A model generated the notes under the pieces. That model did not search any database and was not told the DNA's origin. It worked only from the letters and a program-made list of their open reading frames with translations. From the NCBI RefSeq assembly GCF_018531495.1, contig NZ_JAHDTI010000003.1:558001-622000 (forward strand): a stretch of 64,000 nucleotides of DNA. Direction: 5' to 3'. The position numbers and the translations under genes were made by a program. Positions 15,560-25,827 of this stretch are shown here, piece after piece. Position 1 is the first letter of the stretch. Every line of letters starts with the position of its first letter. This stretch comes from Nonomuraea sediminis (lineage in GTDB: Bacteria > Actinomycetota > Actinomycetes > Streptosporangiales > Streptosporangiaceae).

Positions 15560-15685
15560 CTAGCCCTGGCGGGGCCAGTCGAGCGCCGACTCCTGGGCCT
15601 CTTCCTCCTGCTGGTGCTGGCAGTCGCACCACGAGCCGCCGCGGCAGTCCTCGTGCCGGCTGTCCTTGCAGCTCTGGCAGATCAC
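15560..15685 (-). CDS. Putative 41-aa Cys-rich protein
   Basis: GTG-started ORF with CQSCKDSRHEDCRGG and WCDCQHQQ, ending in LDWPRQG. Six cysteines and three histidines in the first 24 residues suggest a zinc knuckle. I recall the H-x-DCRGG-x-WCDCQH pattern from small actinobacterial proteins but cannot check it. It lies between the ankyrin gene (divergent) and the sir leader, on the same strand as sir. The ribosome site is weak (GGCGGAG 13 nt upstream). It could be a stand-alone gene or the first gene of the sulfur region. Confidence 0.55.
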   Translation of the reverse strand: MICQSCKDSRHEDCRGGSWCDCQHQQEEEAQESALDWPRQG

Positions 15686-15725
15686 GATCCCATTATTGCT
15701 CCGCCGTCCCGGCTAGGCTCGGCAC

Positions 15726-17078
15726 ATGCACGAGGATGACCTCTACCGGGCCGCGCTTGGCGGCGACCTGGCGGCCGTGAGCGATCTGCTCGCCCGCGGC
15801 GCCGACCCCAACCAGGCCACCTCCGACGGCCTGCCGCTGAGCGCGGCCGCCGCCAGGGACCATGTGGCCGTCGCCGGGGCGTTGCTGGCCGCGGGCGCCG
15901 AGGTGAACGGCCGGGAGAGCGGCGGCTGGACCGCCCTGCAGTGGGCCGCCGCCAACGGCTGCGCCGACACCGCCCGCGTCCTGATCGAGGCGGGCGCGGA
16001 CCTCGACGAGACCAACGATGACGGCGACACCCCGCTGACGCTGGCCGCCAGGCGCGGCGCCCTCGGCGTGGTCCAGGCGCTGCTCGACGCGGGCGCCGAC
16101 GCCGGGAAGTACGACGGCGACGGCGACACCCCCTTGGAGAACGCGCTCGACTGGGTGGGCGTCCACCTGGAGAACGCGCTGCTCGAGACCATCGCGAACG
16201 AGGGCTGGGACTACGTGGTGACCCGCCAGTTCGCCAAGGACGGCACCGAGCTGGTGACCGTGACCGGGCTGGCCCCCGACGACGCCACCCGCGAGGAGGT
16301 CCAGGCCCAGCGCGGCCATGCCGCCATCGCCACCCTGCTGGAGGAGGCGACGGGCGCGACCACCCCGGTGGAGGAGCTGACGGCCAGGGCCCTGGCCCAC
16401 CGCGACGTCGACGAGGACGCCGAGACCTGGTGGATCGTGGCCGACGTGCTCGGCAGGCGGGGCGACGAGGACACCTACGAGGCGCTGACCCGGCTGTGCG
16501 TGAGCCAGGACGCCCGCGAGCGCGAGTTCGGCGTGGACGCCATCGCCCAGTTCGGCGTCACCAAGGACGCCAAGCCGTACCTGGAGCGGACGCTGCCGCT
16601 GCTGCAGCGCATGGTCACCACCGAGGCCAGCCCGCAGGTGCTCAGGTCCGTGCTGTCCGCGCTCGGCCACCAGGGCGATCCACGCGCCTTCCCCCAGGTC
16701 ATGGACGTCATCACGCGCGAGGGCCACACCCGCACGATGACCGACGCGATCGCGCTGGCCGACGTGCTGCCGCCCGGCAACGCCGAGGGACTGGCGCTGC
16801 TGATCACCCTGACCACCGACGACTCCGACGAGGTGCGCGACTGGGCCACCGCGGGATTGGCCGGCCTCGAGGTCGACACCCCCGAGGTACGGCAGGCGCT
16901 GGTGGACCGGCTCGACGACCCGGACATGCACACGGTGGCCGAGGCCACCCGCGGCCTGGCGGAACGCGGCGACTCCCGGGCCGAGCAGGGGGTCAAGCGG
17001 GTGCTGGCGGAGAGCGACGACGAGTACGCCAGGGAGCTGGTCACCGAGGCGGCCGCCAAGCTCTCCGGAGGTTCCTGA
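15726..17078 (+). CDS. Ankyrin-repeat plus HEAT-like repeat protein
   Basis: 450 residues. Four ankyrin repeats fill about residues 3-130 (GDLAAVSDLLARGADPNQAT, GGWTALQWAAANGCADTARV, GDTPLTLAARRGALGVVQAL). After a linker of about 80 residues, about 220-445 is a HEAT-like helical repeat region (LGRRGDEDTYEALTRLCVS, SALGHQGDPRAFPQVMDVI, VRQALVDRLDDPDMHTVAEA). No signal peptide or membrane segment is present, so it is a cytoplasmic scaffold. TAGGCT lies 6 nt before the ATG (leaderless). Partner and role are unknown. Confidence 0.85.
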   Translation: MHEDDLYRAALGGDLAAVSDLLARGADPNQATSDGLPLSAAAARDHVAVAGALLAAGAEVNGRESGGWTALQWAAANGCADTARVLIEAGADLDETNDDGDTPLTLAARRGALGVVQALLDAGADAGKYDGDGDTPLENALDWVGVHLENALLETIANEGWDYVVTRQFAKDGTELVTVTGLAPDDATREEVQAQRGHAAIATLLEEATGATTPVEELTARALAHRDVDEDAETWWIVADVLGRRGDEDTYEALTRLCVSQDAREREFGVDAIAQFGVTKDAKPYLERTLPLLQRMVTTEASPQVLRSVLSALGHQGDPRAFPQVMDVITREGHTRTMTDAIALADVLPPGNAEGLALLITLTTDDSDEVRDWATAGLAGLEVDTPEVRQALVDRLDDPDMHTVAEATRGLAERGDSRAEQGVKRVLAESDDEYARELVTEAAAKLSGGS

Positions 17079-17090
17079 CCGTCCCCGATG

Positions 17091-17981
17091 TCAGGGGCCC
17101 GACAGGGCGGGGGCCGTGCGCAGCACGTCGCGGGCGAGGGAGAGGTCGCCCTCGAGCTCGACCGCGATGGTGTCTTGGCTGCCGCGGCCGCCCAGCAGGA
17201 AGCAGAAGTCGACGACGTCGACGGTGATGCGCGCCTCGGGCGTGCCGGCGGCGGTGTCGGACACCCCGAGGGGAACGTGCCAGTCGCCGCCGCCCGGTCC
17301 GGTGAGTGTGACCTGGATCGTGCGGCCCGTGCCGTCCAGGCCTGACAGCAGCATCGTCCAGGCCAGCAGGCGGGTGCACAGGTCCGCGGTCGGGTGGATG
17401 TGCTCGGGGATCGGGTGCGGCAGCCGGAGGCGGGCGGTCCTGGCGGCGTCGTCGGTGTGTATCCACGTCTCCAGCGTCCTGGCCAGCAGCTGGTCGCCGA
17501 GCGGTGTCTCGATGCCGTCCACGGCCGCGGGCATGGCGGGGTCGAGCTCGCTGACGTGCCGGCACAGCGCGTCGGCCTGCGCCCGCCAGTCGCGGCGGGT
17601 CTGCTCGGGGCTGCGGTTGCGCTCGTGCGCCTGCACGTCGGCCGTACGGCCGGCCGCGTCGGCGGCGCGCAGCTCGGGACCCAGCACGGGGGCGCCGACC
17701 GAGGCGGCGAGCAGGCCGTCCTTGGCGGCGAGATGGGCCACGAGCTCCTGCAGCGTCCAGCCCTCCACGATCACCCGGGACCAGTCCTCGTCGACGGCGG
17801 AGGCGAGCAGCGCGTCCATGGCGGCCACGCGGGCGGCGTACGGCTGCGCCCAGGCCGCGGTGGCGGCGGCGGGCCTGCGCCGCGCCCTGGCCCCGGCCAG
17901 CAGCTGCGGGCGCAGCGACCGCTCCGGCACGGCCGGCTCCTCCATCAGCGCGTCCAGGTAGAGACGCTCGACGGGCTCCAT
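17091..17981 (-). CDS. Maleylpyruvate-isomerase-like (DinB fold) protein coupled to an ECF sigma factor
   Basis: 296 residues. The start codon overlaps the sigma stop (GTGATG, 17979-17984). About 40 unusual N-terminal residues (MEPVERLYLDALMEEPAVPE, then basic) precede a DinB/MDMPI four-helix domain whose metal ligands are visible (GWTLQELVAHLAAKDGLL and TLETWIHTDDAARTARL). The C-terminal domain has VDVVDFCFLLGGRGSQD, as in TIGR03083-like proteins. Coupling to a sigma gene lacking any zinc-finger anti-sigma suggests that this protein regulates the sigma factor, perhaps sensing thiols or metal (inference). An enzymatic role remains possible. Confidence 0.78.
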   Translation of the reverse strand: MEPVERLYLDALMEEPAVPERSLRPQLLAGARARRRPAAATAAWAQPYAARVAAMDALLASAVDEDWSRVIVEGWTLQELVAHLAAKDGLLAASVGAPVLGPELRAADAAGRTADVQAHERNRSPEQTRRDWRAQADALCRHVSELDPAMPAAVDGIETPLGDQLLARTLETWIHTDDAARTARLRLPHPIPEHIHPTADLCTRLLAWTMLLSGLDGTGRTIQVTLTGPGGGDWHVPLGVSDTAAGTPEARITVDVVDFCFLLGGRGSQDTIAVELEGDLSLARDVLRTAPALSGP

Positions 17982-18538
17982 CACACCTCTTCCTCCGACA
18001 GCGCGTCCGCCAGGCGCCGCAGCGCCAGCCGGATGCGCGATTTGGCGGTGCCCTCGGGCACGCCCAGCTCCTCGCCCACCTGCCGGTAGGTCCTGCCCCC
18101 GAAATAAGCCAGCTCGACCGCCTGGCGCAGGCTGTCGGGTAATTCCGTCACCGCCTGCCGTACCCGCTTGGCCTCGTCGGCGGCCAGCACGTTGTCCTCC
18201 AGCCTGGCGGGCTCGGGCTCGAACAGGCGGGGGCCGAGCGCCGACACGCGGCGCCGCTCCTCGGCCCGGACGTGGTCGACCGCGCGCCGGTGCGCGATCG
18301 TGGCCAGCCAGGCGCGCAGCGTGCCGCGTTCCGGGTCGTAGGCCAGGGGCCGCTCCCAGAAGACCAGGAACACCTCCTGGGTGATGTCCTCGGCGATCAC
18401 CCGGTCCCTGGTGACGCGCAGGGCCAAGCCGAAGATCAGCGAGGAGAGCCGATCGTAGACCTCCCCGAGGGCGGACTCGTCACCGCCGACCACCCGCTGG
18501 TGCAGCAGGCGGTCGTCGTACGGTGCCTCCACTGGCAC
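17981..18538 (-). CDS. ECF RNA polymerase sigma factor (second)
   Basis: About 185 residues from the GTG cluster at 18532-18541, which follows GGGAG; an ATG at 18589 would add 17 residues without a ribosome site. Region 2 is clear (YDRLSSLIFGLALRVTRD, AEDITQEVFLVFWERP, LATIAHRRAVDHVRAEERRR). Region 4 is also clear (LPDSLRQAVELAYFGGRTYR, VGEELGVPEGTAKSRIRLAL). It resembles SigK-type ECF factors. The only downstream partner is the DinB-fold protein at 17091. No sequence matching its own promoter was identified. Confidence 0.9.
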   Translation of the reverse strand: MPVEAPYDDRLLHQRVVGGDESALGEVYDRLSSLIFGLALRVTRDRVIAEDITQEVFLVFWERPLAYDPERGTLRAWLATIAHRRAVDHVRAEERRRVSALGPRLFEPEPARLEDNVLAADEAKRVRQAVTELPDSLRQAVELAYFGGRTYRQVGEELGVPEGTAKSRIRLALRRLADALSEEEV

Positions 18539-18747
18539 CACGCTCCCGTGATCCGGACCAAGGCGGCAGGTGCGCCGCGACCCGAGCATGTCACTATTCG
18601 CTGGAAAAGTTGAGGCGGATGACGAACGTCACGGCATTTCACGAAATCGTCCAAGCGCCACGCCCGTGAGGGTGCGGGCCGGGTCCGTGAAAGGCTCGCG
18701 CGATATCTTCGTGACTGCAGCACAAGCCGATGAAGGGACCAGCCGCC

Positions 18748-19173
18748 ATGGCCACCACCCGTACCGCCACCACGCAGTGGAAGGGCGCCCTGCTCGACGG
18801 GTCGGGCACCGTCTCGCTCGACACCTCGGGCGTCGGCACCTTCGAGGTCTCCTGGGCTTCCAGGGCCGAGGCCGCCAACGGCAAGACCTCCCCTGAGGAG
18901 CTGATCGCCGCCGCGCACTCCTCCTGCTTCTCGATGGCCCTGTCGCACGGCCTGGCCGGCGCGGGCACGCCGCCCGAGTCGCTGCAGACCAGCGCGGACG
19001 TGACCTTCCAGCCGGGCGAGGGCATCACGGGCATCGCGCTCAGCGTGAAGGGTCACGTGCCCGGCATCACGGCCGAGCAGTTCCAGCAGGCCGCCGAGAC
19101 CGCGAAGGCCAACTGCCCGGTCAGCAAGGCCCTGACGGGCACGACGATCACGCTGACGGCCGAACTGCTCTAG
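18748..19173 (+). CDS. OsmC-family peroxiredoxin
   Basis: 141 residues from ATG 18748, preceded by AAGGGA. OsmC proteins reduce organic hydroperoxides with two active cysteines: Cys60 in SSCFSMALSH and Cys123 in ANCPVSKALTG. The N-terminal beta region (WKGALLDGSGTVSLDTSGVG) and the helix TSPEELIAAAHSSC are typical. It is divergent from the second ECF sigma factor and followed 33 nt later by glgX. The electron donor is probably a lipoyl or mycothiol system (inference). Confidence 0.92.
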   Translation: MATTRTATTQWKGALLDGSGTVSLDTSGVGTFEVSWASRAEAANGKTSPEELIAAAHSSCFSMALSHGLAGAGTPPESLQTSADVTFQPGEGITGIALSVKGHVPGITAEQFQQAAETAKANCPVSKALTGTTITLTAELL

Positions 19174-19206
19174 CAGGAACGCGATCGCGTGCGACAATTG
19201 GGTCAC

Positions 19207-21327
<2,121 letters not shown>

Positions 21328-21370
21328 CCACCCACACTCCACCGCCCACGTACGGCTAAATCCGGCGGCC

Positions 21371-21668
21371 GTGTACGGCGGGCAAGGTGGTCGCCGGGGC
21401 GAGGGGCGGCGGGGTCCGGCACGAGCATCCGCCAAAACCTTCCAGGCGCCGCGTCGGCGAGACGGCGCACGGCGGACTCCGGCGCCCACGTACGGCGGGA
21501 TCTGGCACCCGCGTACGGCGGGCACGGTGATCGCCGGGACGAGGTGTGCGACGGGGTCCGGCACGAGCACCCGCCGAAACCTTCCAGGCGCCGCGTCGGC
21601 GAGACAGTGCACGGCGAAGTCCGGCGCCCACGTACGGCGGAGACCGGCGGCCGTGTACGGCGGGCGTG
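21371..21668. repeat. Tandem GTACGGC-element units (140-bp period)
   Basis: A 140-bp unit beginning GTGTACGGCGGGC (21371) repeats at 21511 (GCGTACGGCGGGC) and begins a third time near 21653. Each unit has TCGCCGGG, GGGTCCGGCACGAGCA, CCAGGCGCCGCGTCGGCGAG and two GTACGGC blocks spaced 23-24 nt. The interval 21328-21956 has no credible gene. Confidence 0.85.
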
Positions 21669-21893
21669 GCGGGCACCGCGCTCGCGGGCGGGGCGGGTGC
21701 CGCGTTCGCGGGCGGGGGCGAGCGCCTCATTCGTGGGTGGGCAGGTCGGAGGGCGTGCCTGGGTCCGGAAGGCCGTGCGTGTCGGGTTGGAGGGGAGGCG
21801 TAGCGGCGGGCTGCTTGCGTCGCTGGAGGAGCGTCTCCCTGGACAGGGAGCGGCCGAAGTGCGGTGGGTGGCGGTTGGGTGGCTTGCCGTACA
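21585..21893. repeat. Long GTACGGC element, L copy
   Basis: This ~309-bp stretch is, by eye, roughly 90% identical to the reverse complement of 28481-28784. Shared blocks include GGCGAAGTCCGGCGCCCA, GAGCGCCTCATTCGTGGGTG (R copy reads CTCGTTCG), GGCCGTGCGTGTCGGGTTGG, CGTCGCTGGAGGAGCGTCTC and GCGGTTGGGTGGCTTGCCGT. Confidence 0.9.
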
Positions 21894-21956
21894 GGCGAAG
21901 GGTGTGACCGGCGGAGGACTCTCGCGGCGAGGAAGTCGAGCACCCGGGAGAGGCCG

Positions 21957-22730
21957 TCAGGACACCGGGATGGGGAGGAAGGTGGAGACGGCGGTGGCCA
22001 GCGCGGGGGTGTGGCTGAGGTAGAGGTCGTGGCCGGCGCCGGGGATCGTGACGAGGCGGGTGTGCGGCCGGCGGGCGATCATTTCGGGCGCGTGGCGGGC
22101 GACGGCGCTGTCGCCGCCGACCACGAGGAGGGCCGGTTGGGGGCTGGAGGTCCAGTCGTCCCACCAGGACCCGGCGATGCCGCGTTTGGTGGCGCGGATG
22201 TCCTCGGCGTTCCACAGGAAGCCCCAGCCGCGCTCGTCCTCGAAGGCGCTCTCCGTGAAGTGGCCGGGCACGTCCGTGCCGACCAGCCGCCTGATCGCCT
22301 GCTCGAGCTGGGTGAAGCTGGCGAAGCGGTCGGGGAGCTCGTCGAGCCAGGGGTCGGTGGAGGTGCCCGCCTCGGCGGGGAAGTCGATGGCCACGAACGA
22401 CTCCACCAGCTCGGGGCGGCGGGCCGCGAGCTGGTAGGCGTTGAGCGCCCCGAGTGAGTGGCCGACGATCGTGACCGGCGCGAGGTCGAGCGCCTCGATG
22501 AAGGCGGCGGTGTCGGCGAGGTAGCCCTCGCGCGAGTAGTCGCCCGGCTTGTCCGACAGGCCGTGGCCGCGCTGGTCGAGCCCGATGACGCGGCGGCCGA
22601 GGTGCTCGGCGAGCGGCATGAAGGAGCGGCCGCGGCCGAAGGCGCCGTGCAGGGCGAGGATGGGACGGCCCGGGCCGCCGGAGTCGACGTAGGACAGGCG
22701 GACACCGTGTGGCGTGGTCACGAAGCTCAT
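21957..22730 (-). CDS. Alpha/beta hydrolase
   Basis: 257 residues. It has the alpha/beta-hydrolase layout: oxyanion region ALHGAFGRGRSF, DQRGHGLSDKP, nucleophile elbow VGHSLGALNAYQLA, acid LLVVGGDSAVA and base GAGHDLYLSHTP. The length suits a cofactor-free esterase or lipase-like enzyme; the substrate is unknown. TAGAGT lies 7 nt before the ATG, so the mRNA is probably leaderless. The divergent pgeF start is 67 nt away, with two palindromes in between that may serve both genes. Confidence 0.9.
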   Translation of the reverse strand: MSFVTTPHGVRLSYVDSGGPGRPILALHGAFGRGRSFMPLAEHLGRRVIGLDQRGHGLSDKPGDYSREGYLADTAAFIEALDLAPVTIVGHSLGALNAYQLAARRPELVESFVAIDFPAEAGTSTDPWLDELPDRFASFTQLEQAIRRLVGTDVPGHFTESAFEDERGWGFLWNAEDIRATKRGIAGSWWDDWTSSPQPALLVVGGDSAVARHAPEMIARRPHTRLVTIPGAGHDLYLSHTPALATAVSTFLPIPVS

Positions 22731-22748
22731 AGCCGTGACTCTAAACGA

Positions 22749-22784
22749 GACTCTCGAATCGAGTCAACTCTTTTCGAGACTCGA
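22749..22784. promoter_or_regulatory. Two palindromes between hydrolase and pgeF
   Basis: GACTC-N7-GAGTC spans 22749-22765 and TCGAG-A-CTCGA spans 22774-22784, the latter abutting the pgeF -10 box TAGGAT (22785-22790). They are probably operators for a regulator not encoded next to them. Confidence 0.5.
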
Positions 22785-22797
22785 TAGGATCAGAGGC

Positions 22798-23505
22798 ATG
22801 CAGCTCGCGAGGGGGATCCAGGTCGCCGTCACCGACCGTCACGGCGGTGTCAGCAGCCCGCCGTACGGCTCGCGCAACCTCGGCGGGCTGGTCGGCGACG
22901 ACCCGGAGGCCGTGCGGGCCAACCGCGAGAGCGTGGCGCGGGAGCTGGGCGTGCGGGCGGTCGTGTTCATGCGCCAGGTGCACAGTGCGGACGTCGCCTA
23001 CGTGAGCGAGCCGTTCGGGACCGACGCACCGCCGATGGACGGCGTGTTCACCGGCGAGCCGAGGCTGGCGCTGGCGTCACTGGGCGCCGACTGCCCGGCG
23101 GTGCTGGTGGGCGACCCGGAGGCCAGGCTCGTGGGCGCCGCGCACTCGGGGCGGCCCGGCACCGAGGCGGGCATCGCCACCGCCCTGGTCGAGGCCATGG
23201 CCGCCAAGGGCGCGGATCCGGCGCGGATGGTCGCGCTGGTCGGGCCGGGGGCGTGCGGCCGCTGCTACGAGGTGCCCGCCGACCTGCGCGAGCGGGTGGC
23301 CGCCGCGGTGCCCGAGACGTTCTCCACCACCTCGTGGGACACTCCGGCGCTCGATCTGCGCGCCGGCATCGAGGCCCAGCTGCGGGCGGCGGGCGTCGTG
23401 GACGTGCGGCACGACGCCCGGTGCACGATCGAGTCGGCGGAGCTCTACTCACACCGGCGCGAGCAGCCAGGCGGCCGCTTCGCCGGGCTCATCTGGCTGA
23501 CCTAG
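22798..23505 (+). CDS. pgeF: Laccase-domain purine nucleoside phosphorylase (YfiH/PgeF family)
   Basis: 235 residues from ATG 22798, 7 nt after TAGGAT (leaderless type). The family metal ligands are visible: MRQVHSADVAYV, ADCPAVLVGD and AAHSGRPGTEAG. The start GIQVAVTDRHGGVSSPPYGS and the GPGACGRCYEV block are diagnostic. Older annotation calls these polyphenol oxidases; biochemical work on the family shows adenosine/purine nucleoside activities. In many actinobacteria this gene sits in the ftsZ region, so its position here is unusual, unless this is a second copy (inference). Confidence 0.88.
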   Translation: MQLARGIQVAVTDRHGGVSSPPYGSRNLGGLVGDDPEAVRANRESVARELGVRAVVFMRQVHSADVAYVSEPFGTDAPPMDGVFTGEPRLALASLGADCPAVLVGDPEARLVGAAHSGRPGTEAGIATALVEAMAAKGADPARMVALVGPGACGRCYEVPADLRERVAAAVPETFSTTSWDTPALDLRAGIEAQLRAAGVVDVRHDARCTIESAELYSHRREQPGGRFAGLIWLT

Positions 23506-23843
23506 CCGCTGCGGCGGCCCAGCGCGAACACCACGTTCACCAGCACGATCCCCAGCCAGATGATCAGGAAGATTCGTTCTGATCCACCCGTGACGGCGAT
23601 CGCGATCGTGGCGCCCGTGCCGAGCGCCATCGAGACGATCGCCAGCGCCAGCCGCTGGCCTTCGGCCGCTTTCCGCTGCTTGGCCAGCGCCTTGGGGTTG
23701 GCCGCGGCCAGGCGTTCGTCGACCCGCCGGTCGACCTCCTTGCCCATCTTGTCCAAGAAGGACTCGACGACGGCGTCCTCGTAGTCGGGCCCGAGGTCGC
23801 GCCGTGCCTGGACGGCGGCCCTTAACTCATCACCGGTGCTCAT
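23502..23843 (-). CDS. Small membrane protein of unknown function
   Basis: 113 residues. The N-terminal half is charged and helical (YEDAVVESFLDKMGKEVDRR, then VDERLAAANPKALAKQRKAA). The C-terminal half has two membrane helices (LALAIVSMALGTGATIAIAV and IFLIIWLGIVLVNVVFAL). Similar proteins are widespread in actinobacteria and uncharacterised. TAGCCT lies 6 nt before the ATG. The stop overlaps the pgeF stop in a CTAG (23502-23505). Confidence 0.78.
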   Translation of the reverse strand: MSTGDELRAAVQARRDLGPDYEDAVVESFLDKMGKEVDRRVDERLAAANPKALAKQRKAAEGQRLALAIVSMALGTGATIAIAVTGGSERIFLIIWLGIVLVNVVFALGRRSG

Positions 23844-23852
23844 GCCATGAGG

Positions 23853-24977
23853 CTACCTGGCGAGGATGTCGTCGAGGTTGTAGGAGACGGGGCGCTCGAG
23901 CTGCTCGTAGGTGCACGACTCGGGCGTGCGGTCGGGACGCCAGCGGCGCCACTGCGCGGTGTGGCGGAACCGGTCGCCCTCCATCTGGTCGTAGGCCACC
24001 TCGATCACCAGCTCGGGCCGCAGCGGCGTGAACGACAGGTCCTTCTTGGCGTTCCACCGCGAGACCGCGCCCGGCACCCGCTGCCCGCCGCGCGCGGGAC
24101 CGGCGGCGGGCTGGCCGATGTTGGCGACGGCCTGCTCGGCCCAGTGGCCCCACGGGTGTTCGCTCAGGTCGGCGATGTAGGGGCGCAGCTCCTCCATCAG
24201 CTCGGCCCTGCGCGCCATCGGGAAGGAGGCGGCCACTCCGACGTGGTGCAGCCTGCCGTCGGGCCCGTACAGGCCGAGCAGGATCGAGCCGATGATCGGC
24301 CCGGTCTTGTGCTCGCGGAACCCGGCGATCACCACGTCGGCGGTGCGCTCGTGCTTGACCTTGAACATCGTGCGCTTGTCGGGCACGTAGGGCTGGTCGC
24401 CCGGTTTGACGATGATCCCGTCGAGCCCGGCGCCCTCGAACATCTCGAACCACTCCTCGGCCTGGGAGTCGTTCTTCGTCACGGGCGTGAGCCTGATCGA
24501 CCCGCCCTTCTCCTCCGGGAAGATCCCCTCCAGGCGCTCCCGCCGCTCGGCGAAGGGGGCCTCCATGAACGACTCCTGGCCCAGCGCCAGCAGGTCGAAG
24601 GCGACGAAGGAGGCCGGGGTCTGCTCGGCGAGCATGTTCACCCGTGAGGCCGCCGGATGGATGCGCTGCTGCAGCGCGTCGAAGTCGAGGTGGCTGCCGC
24701 GCGGGAGCACGATCTCCCCGTCGACCACGCACTTGTCGGGCAGCTCCGCCTTGACCGCTGCCACCAGCTCAGGGAAGTAGCGCGTGAACGGCCGCTCGTT
24801 GCGGCTGCCGAGGAACACCTCGTCGCCGTCGCGGAAGATGATGCAGCGGAAGCCGTCCCACTTCGGCTCGTAGAACAGCGTGCCGTCCTGCTTGGGCATG
24901 GCCTTGACGGCCTTGGCCAGCATGGGCGGAACGGGCGGCAGCACCGGCAGGTCGAGCCGGAGTTCCTCGTCATCCAT
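23853..24977 (-). CDS. ATP-dependent DNA ligase (LigC-like)
   Basis: 374 residues. The nucleotidyltransferase domain has the adenylated lysine in EPKWDGFR (Lys39), then VVDGEIVLP, FVAFDLLALG, LDGIIVKPGDQPYV and FKVKHERTADVVIAGFREHK. An OB-fold domain makes up the rest (IIGSILLGLYGPDGRLHHVG, LVIEVAYDQMEGDRFRHTAQ). There is no polymerase or nuclease domain, so it is the stand-alone LigC type. These ligases can seal ends in non-homologous end joining or excision repair. A PolDom protein is encoded 13.6 kb away (38578). It overlaps the RibD-like gene by 8 nt. No Ku gene is in the window. Confidence 0.92.
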   Translation of the reverse strand: MDDEELRLDLPVLPPVPPMLAKAVKAMPKQDGTLFYEPKWDGFRCIIFRDGDEVFLGSRNERPFTRYFPELVAAVKAELPDKCVVDGEIVLPRGSHLDFDALQQRIHPAASRVNMLAEQTPASFVAFDLLALGQESFMEAPFAERRERLEGIFPEEKGGSIRLTPVTKNDSQAEEWFEMFEGAGLDGIIVKPGDQPYVPDKRTMFKVKHERTADVVIAGFREHKTGPIIGSILLGLYGPDGRLHHVGVAASFPMARRAELMEELRPYIADLSEHPWGHWAEQAVANIGQPAAGPARGGQRVPGAVSRWNAKKDLSFTPLRPELVIEVAYDQMEGDRFRHTAQWRRWRPDRTPESCTYEQLERPVSYNLDDILAR

Positions 24978-25695
24978 CGGCCAGCTCCCTCGTGTACGCG
25001 CAGAAGAGGACGCCCTCCTCCTCCAGAACCTGACGCAGGCCCAGCTTCACCTGCGCGGACTCGCCGTTCAGTATCCGTGCCGCGCCGCCGCCCACCAGCA
25101 TCGGGCTGATCGTCAGGCACAGCTCGTCGACCAGGTCGGCCGCCGCCAGCTGCCCGTTGAGCCGCGGCCCGCCTTCGCACAGCACCCTGGTCAGCCCCCG
25201 GTCGTGCAGCTCCCGTACGGCGAGCGTCATGTCCACCCGCTCGCCGCCCGCCACGATCACGTCGGCCAGCCGGGCGGCGTCCTTGCGCCGGTCGGCGGGC
25301 GCGGCCTCGCAGGTGATGACGATGGTCCGGGCGCTGGCCTCGGTGAACAGCGGGCTGCCCAGGTCGAGGTCGAGCCGCCGGGTGACGACCGCGATCGGTG
25401 GGGCCGCCGGCCGGTCCGCGCGCAGCACCTTCCACGACTCGCGCGGCTTGGCGGGGCCGTATCCCTCGGTGCGGACGGTCGCGGCGCCGGCCATGATCAC
25501 GTCGGACAGCCCGCGGAGCACTCCGAAGATGCGCCGGTCGCCCTTGCTGGACAGCCCCCCGGACAGGCCCTTCACCCAGGCGGCGCCGTCGGCGCTCTCC
25601 ACCATGTTGACCCGCAGCCAGGGCCGCCCCGCCGGGTAGGCGTAGGCAAGCTCGATGTCCGGGTTGTCCTGTATGTCGGGATGGATGCGGCGCAC
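24970..25695 (-). CDS. Pyrimidine reductase-family protein (RibD C-terminal domain)
   Basis: 241 residues from GTG 25695, with AAGG 7 nt upstream. It has the RibD_C/dihydrofolate-reductase-like fold: WLRVNMVESADGAAWVKG, GDRRIFGVLRGLSDVIMAGA and LCEGGPRLNGQLAAADLVDE. The deaminase half of RibD is absent. Such proteins reduce the ribosylamino-pyrimidine in riboflavin synthesis or act on unknown substrates. Coupling to a DNA ligase rather than riboflavin genes argues against a core riboflavin role (inference). Confidence 0.85.
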   Translation of the reverse strand: MRRIHPDIQDNPDIELAYAYPAGRPWLRVNMVESADGAAWVKGLSGGLSSKGDRRIFGVLRGLSDVIMAGAATVRTEGYGPAKPRESWKVLRADRPAAPPIAVVTRRLDLDLGSPLFTEASARTIVITCEAAPADRRKDAARLADVIVAGGERVDMTLAVRELHDRGLTRVLCEGGPRLNGQLAAADLVDELCLTISPMLVGGGAARILNGESAQVKLGLRQVLEEEGVLFCAYTRELADG

Positions 25696-25827
25696 CCCTC
25701 TACCTTGGCACACGGCTCTGACACTCAGCGCTTGAAGGCGGATATAGCGCTTTGGAACATCCCGATGACTTACGTGGCGACATGTGCATAACGTGGCGGC
25801 AGGGATCAGGGACTACGAGGAGGCCCA

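Noticed and set aside
25730-25753. AGCGCTT direct repeats upstream of the small membrane protein
   Set aside because: Two 7-bp matches are too little to claim an operator.
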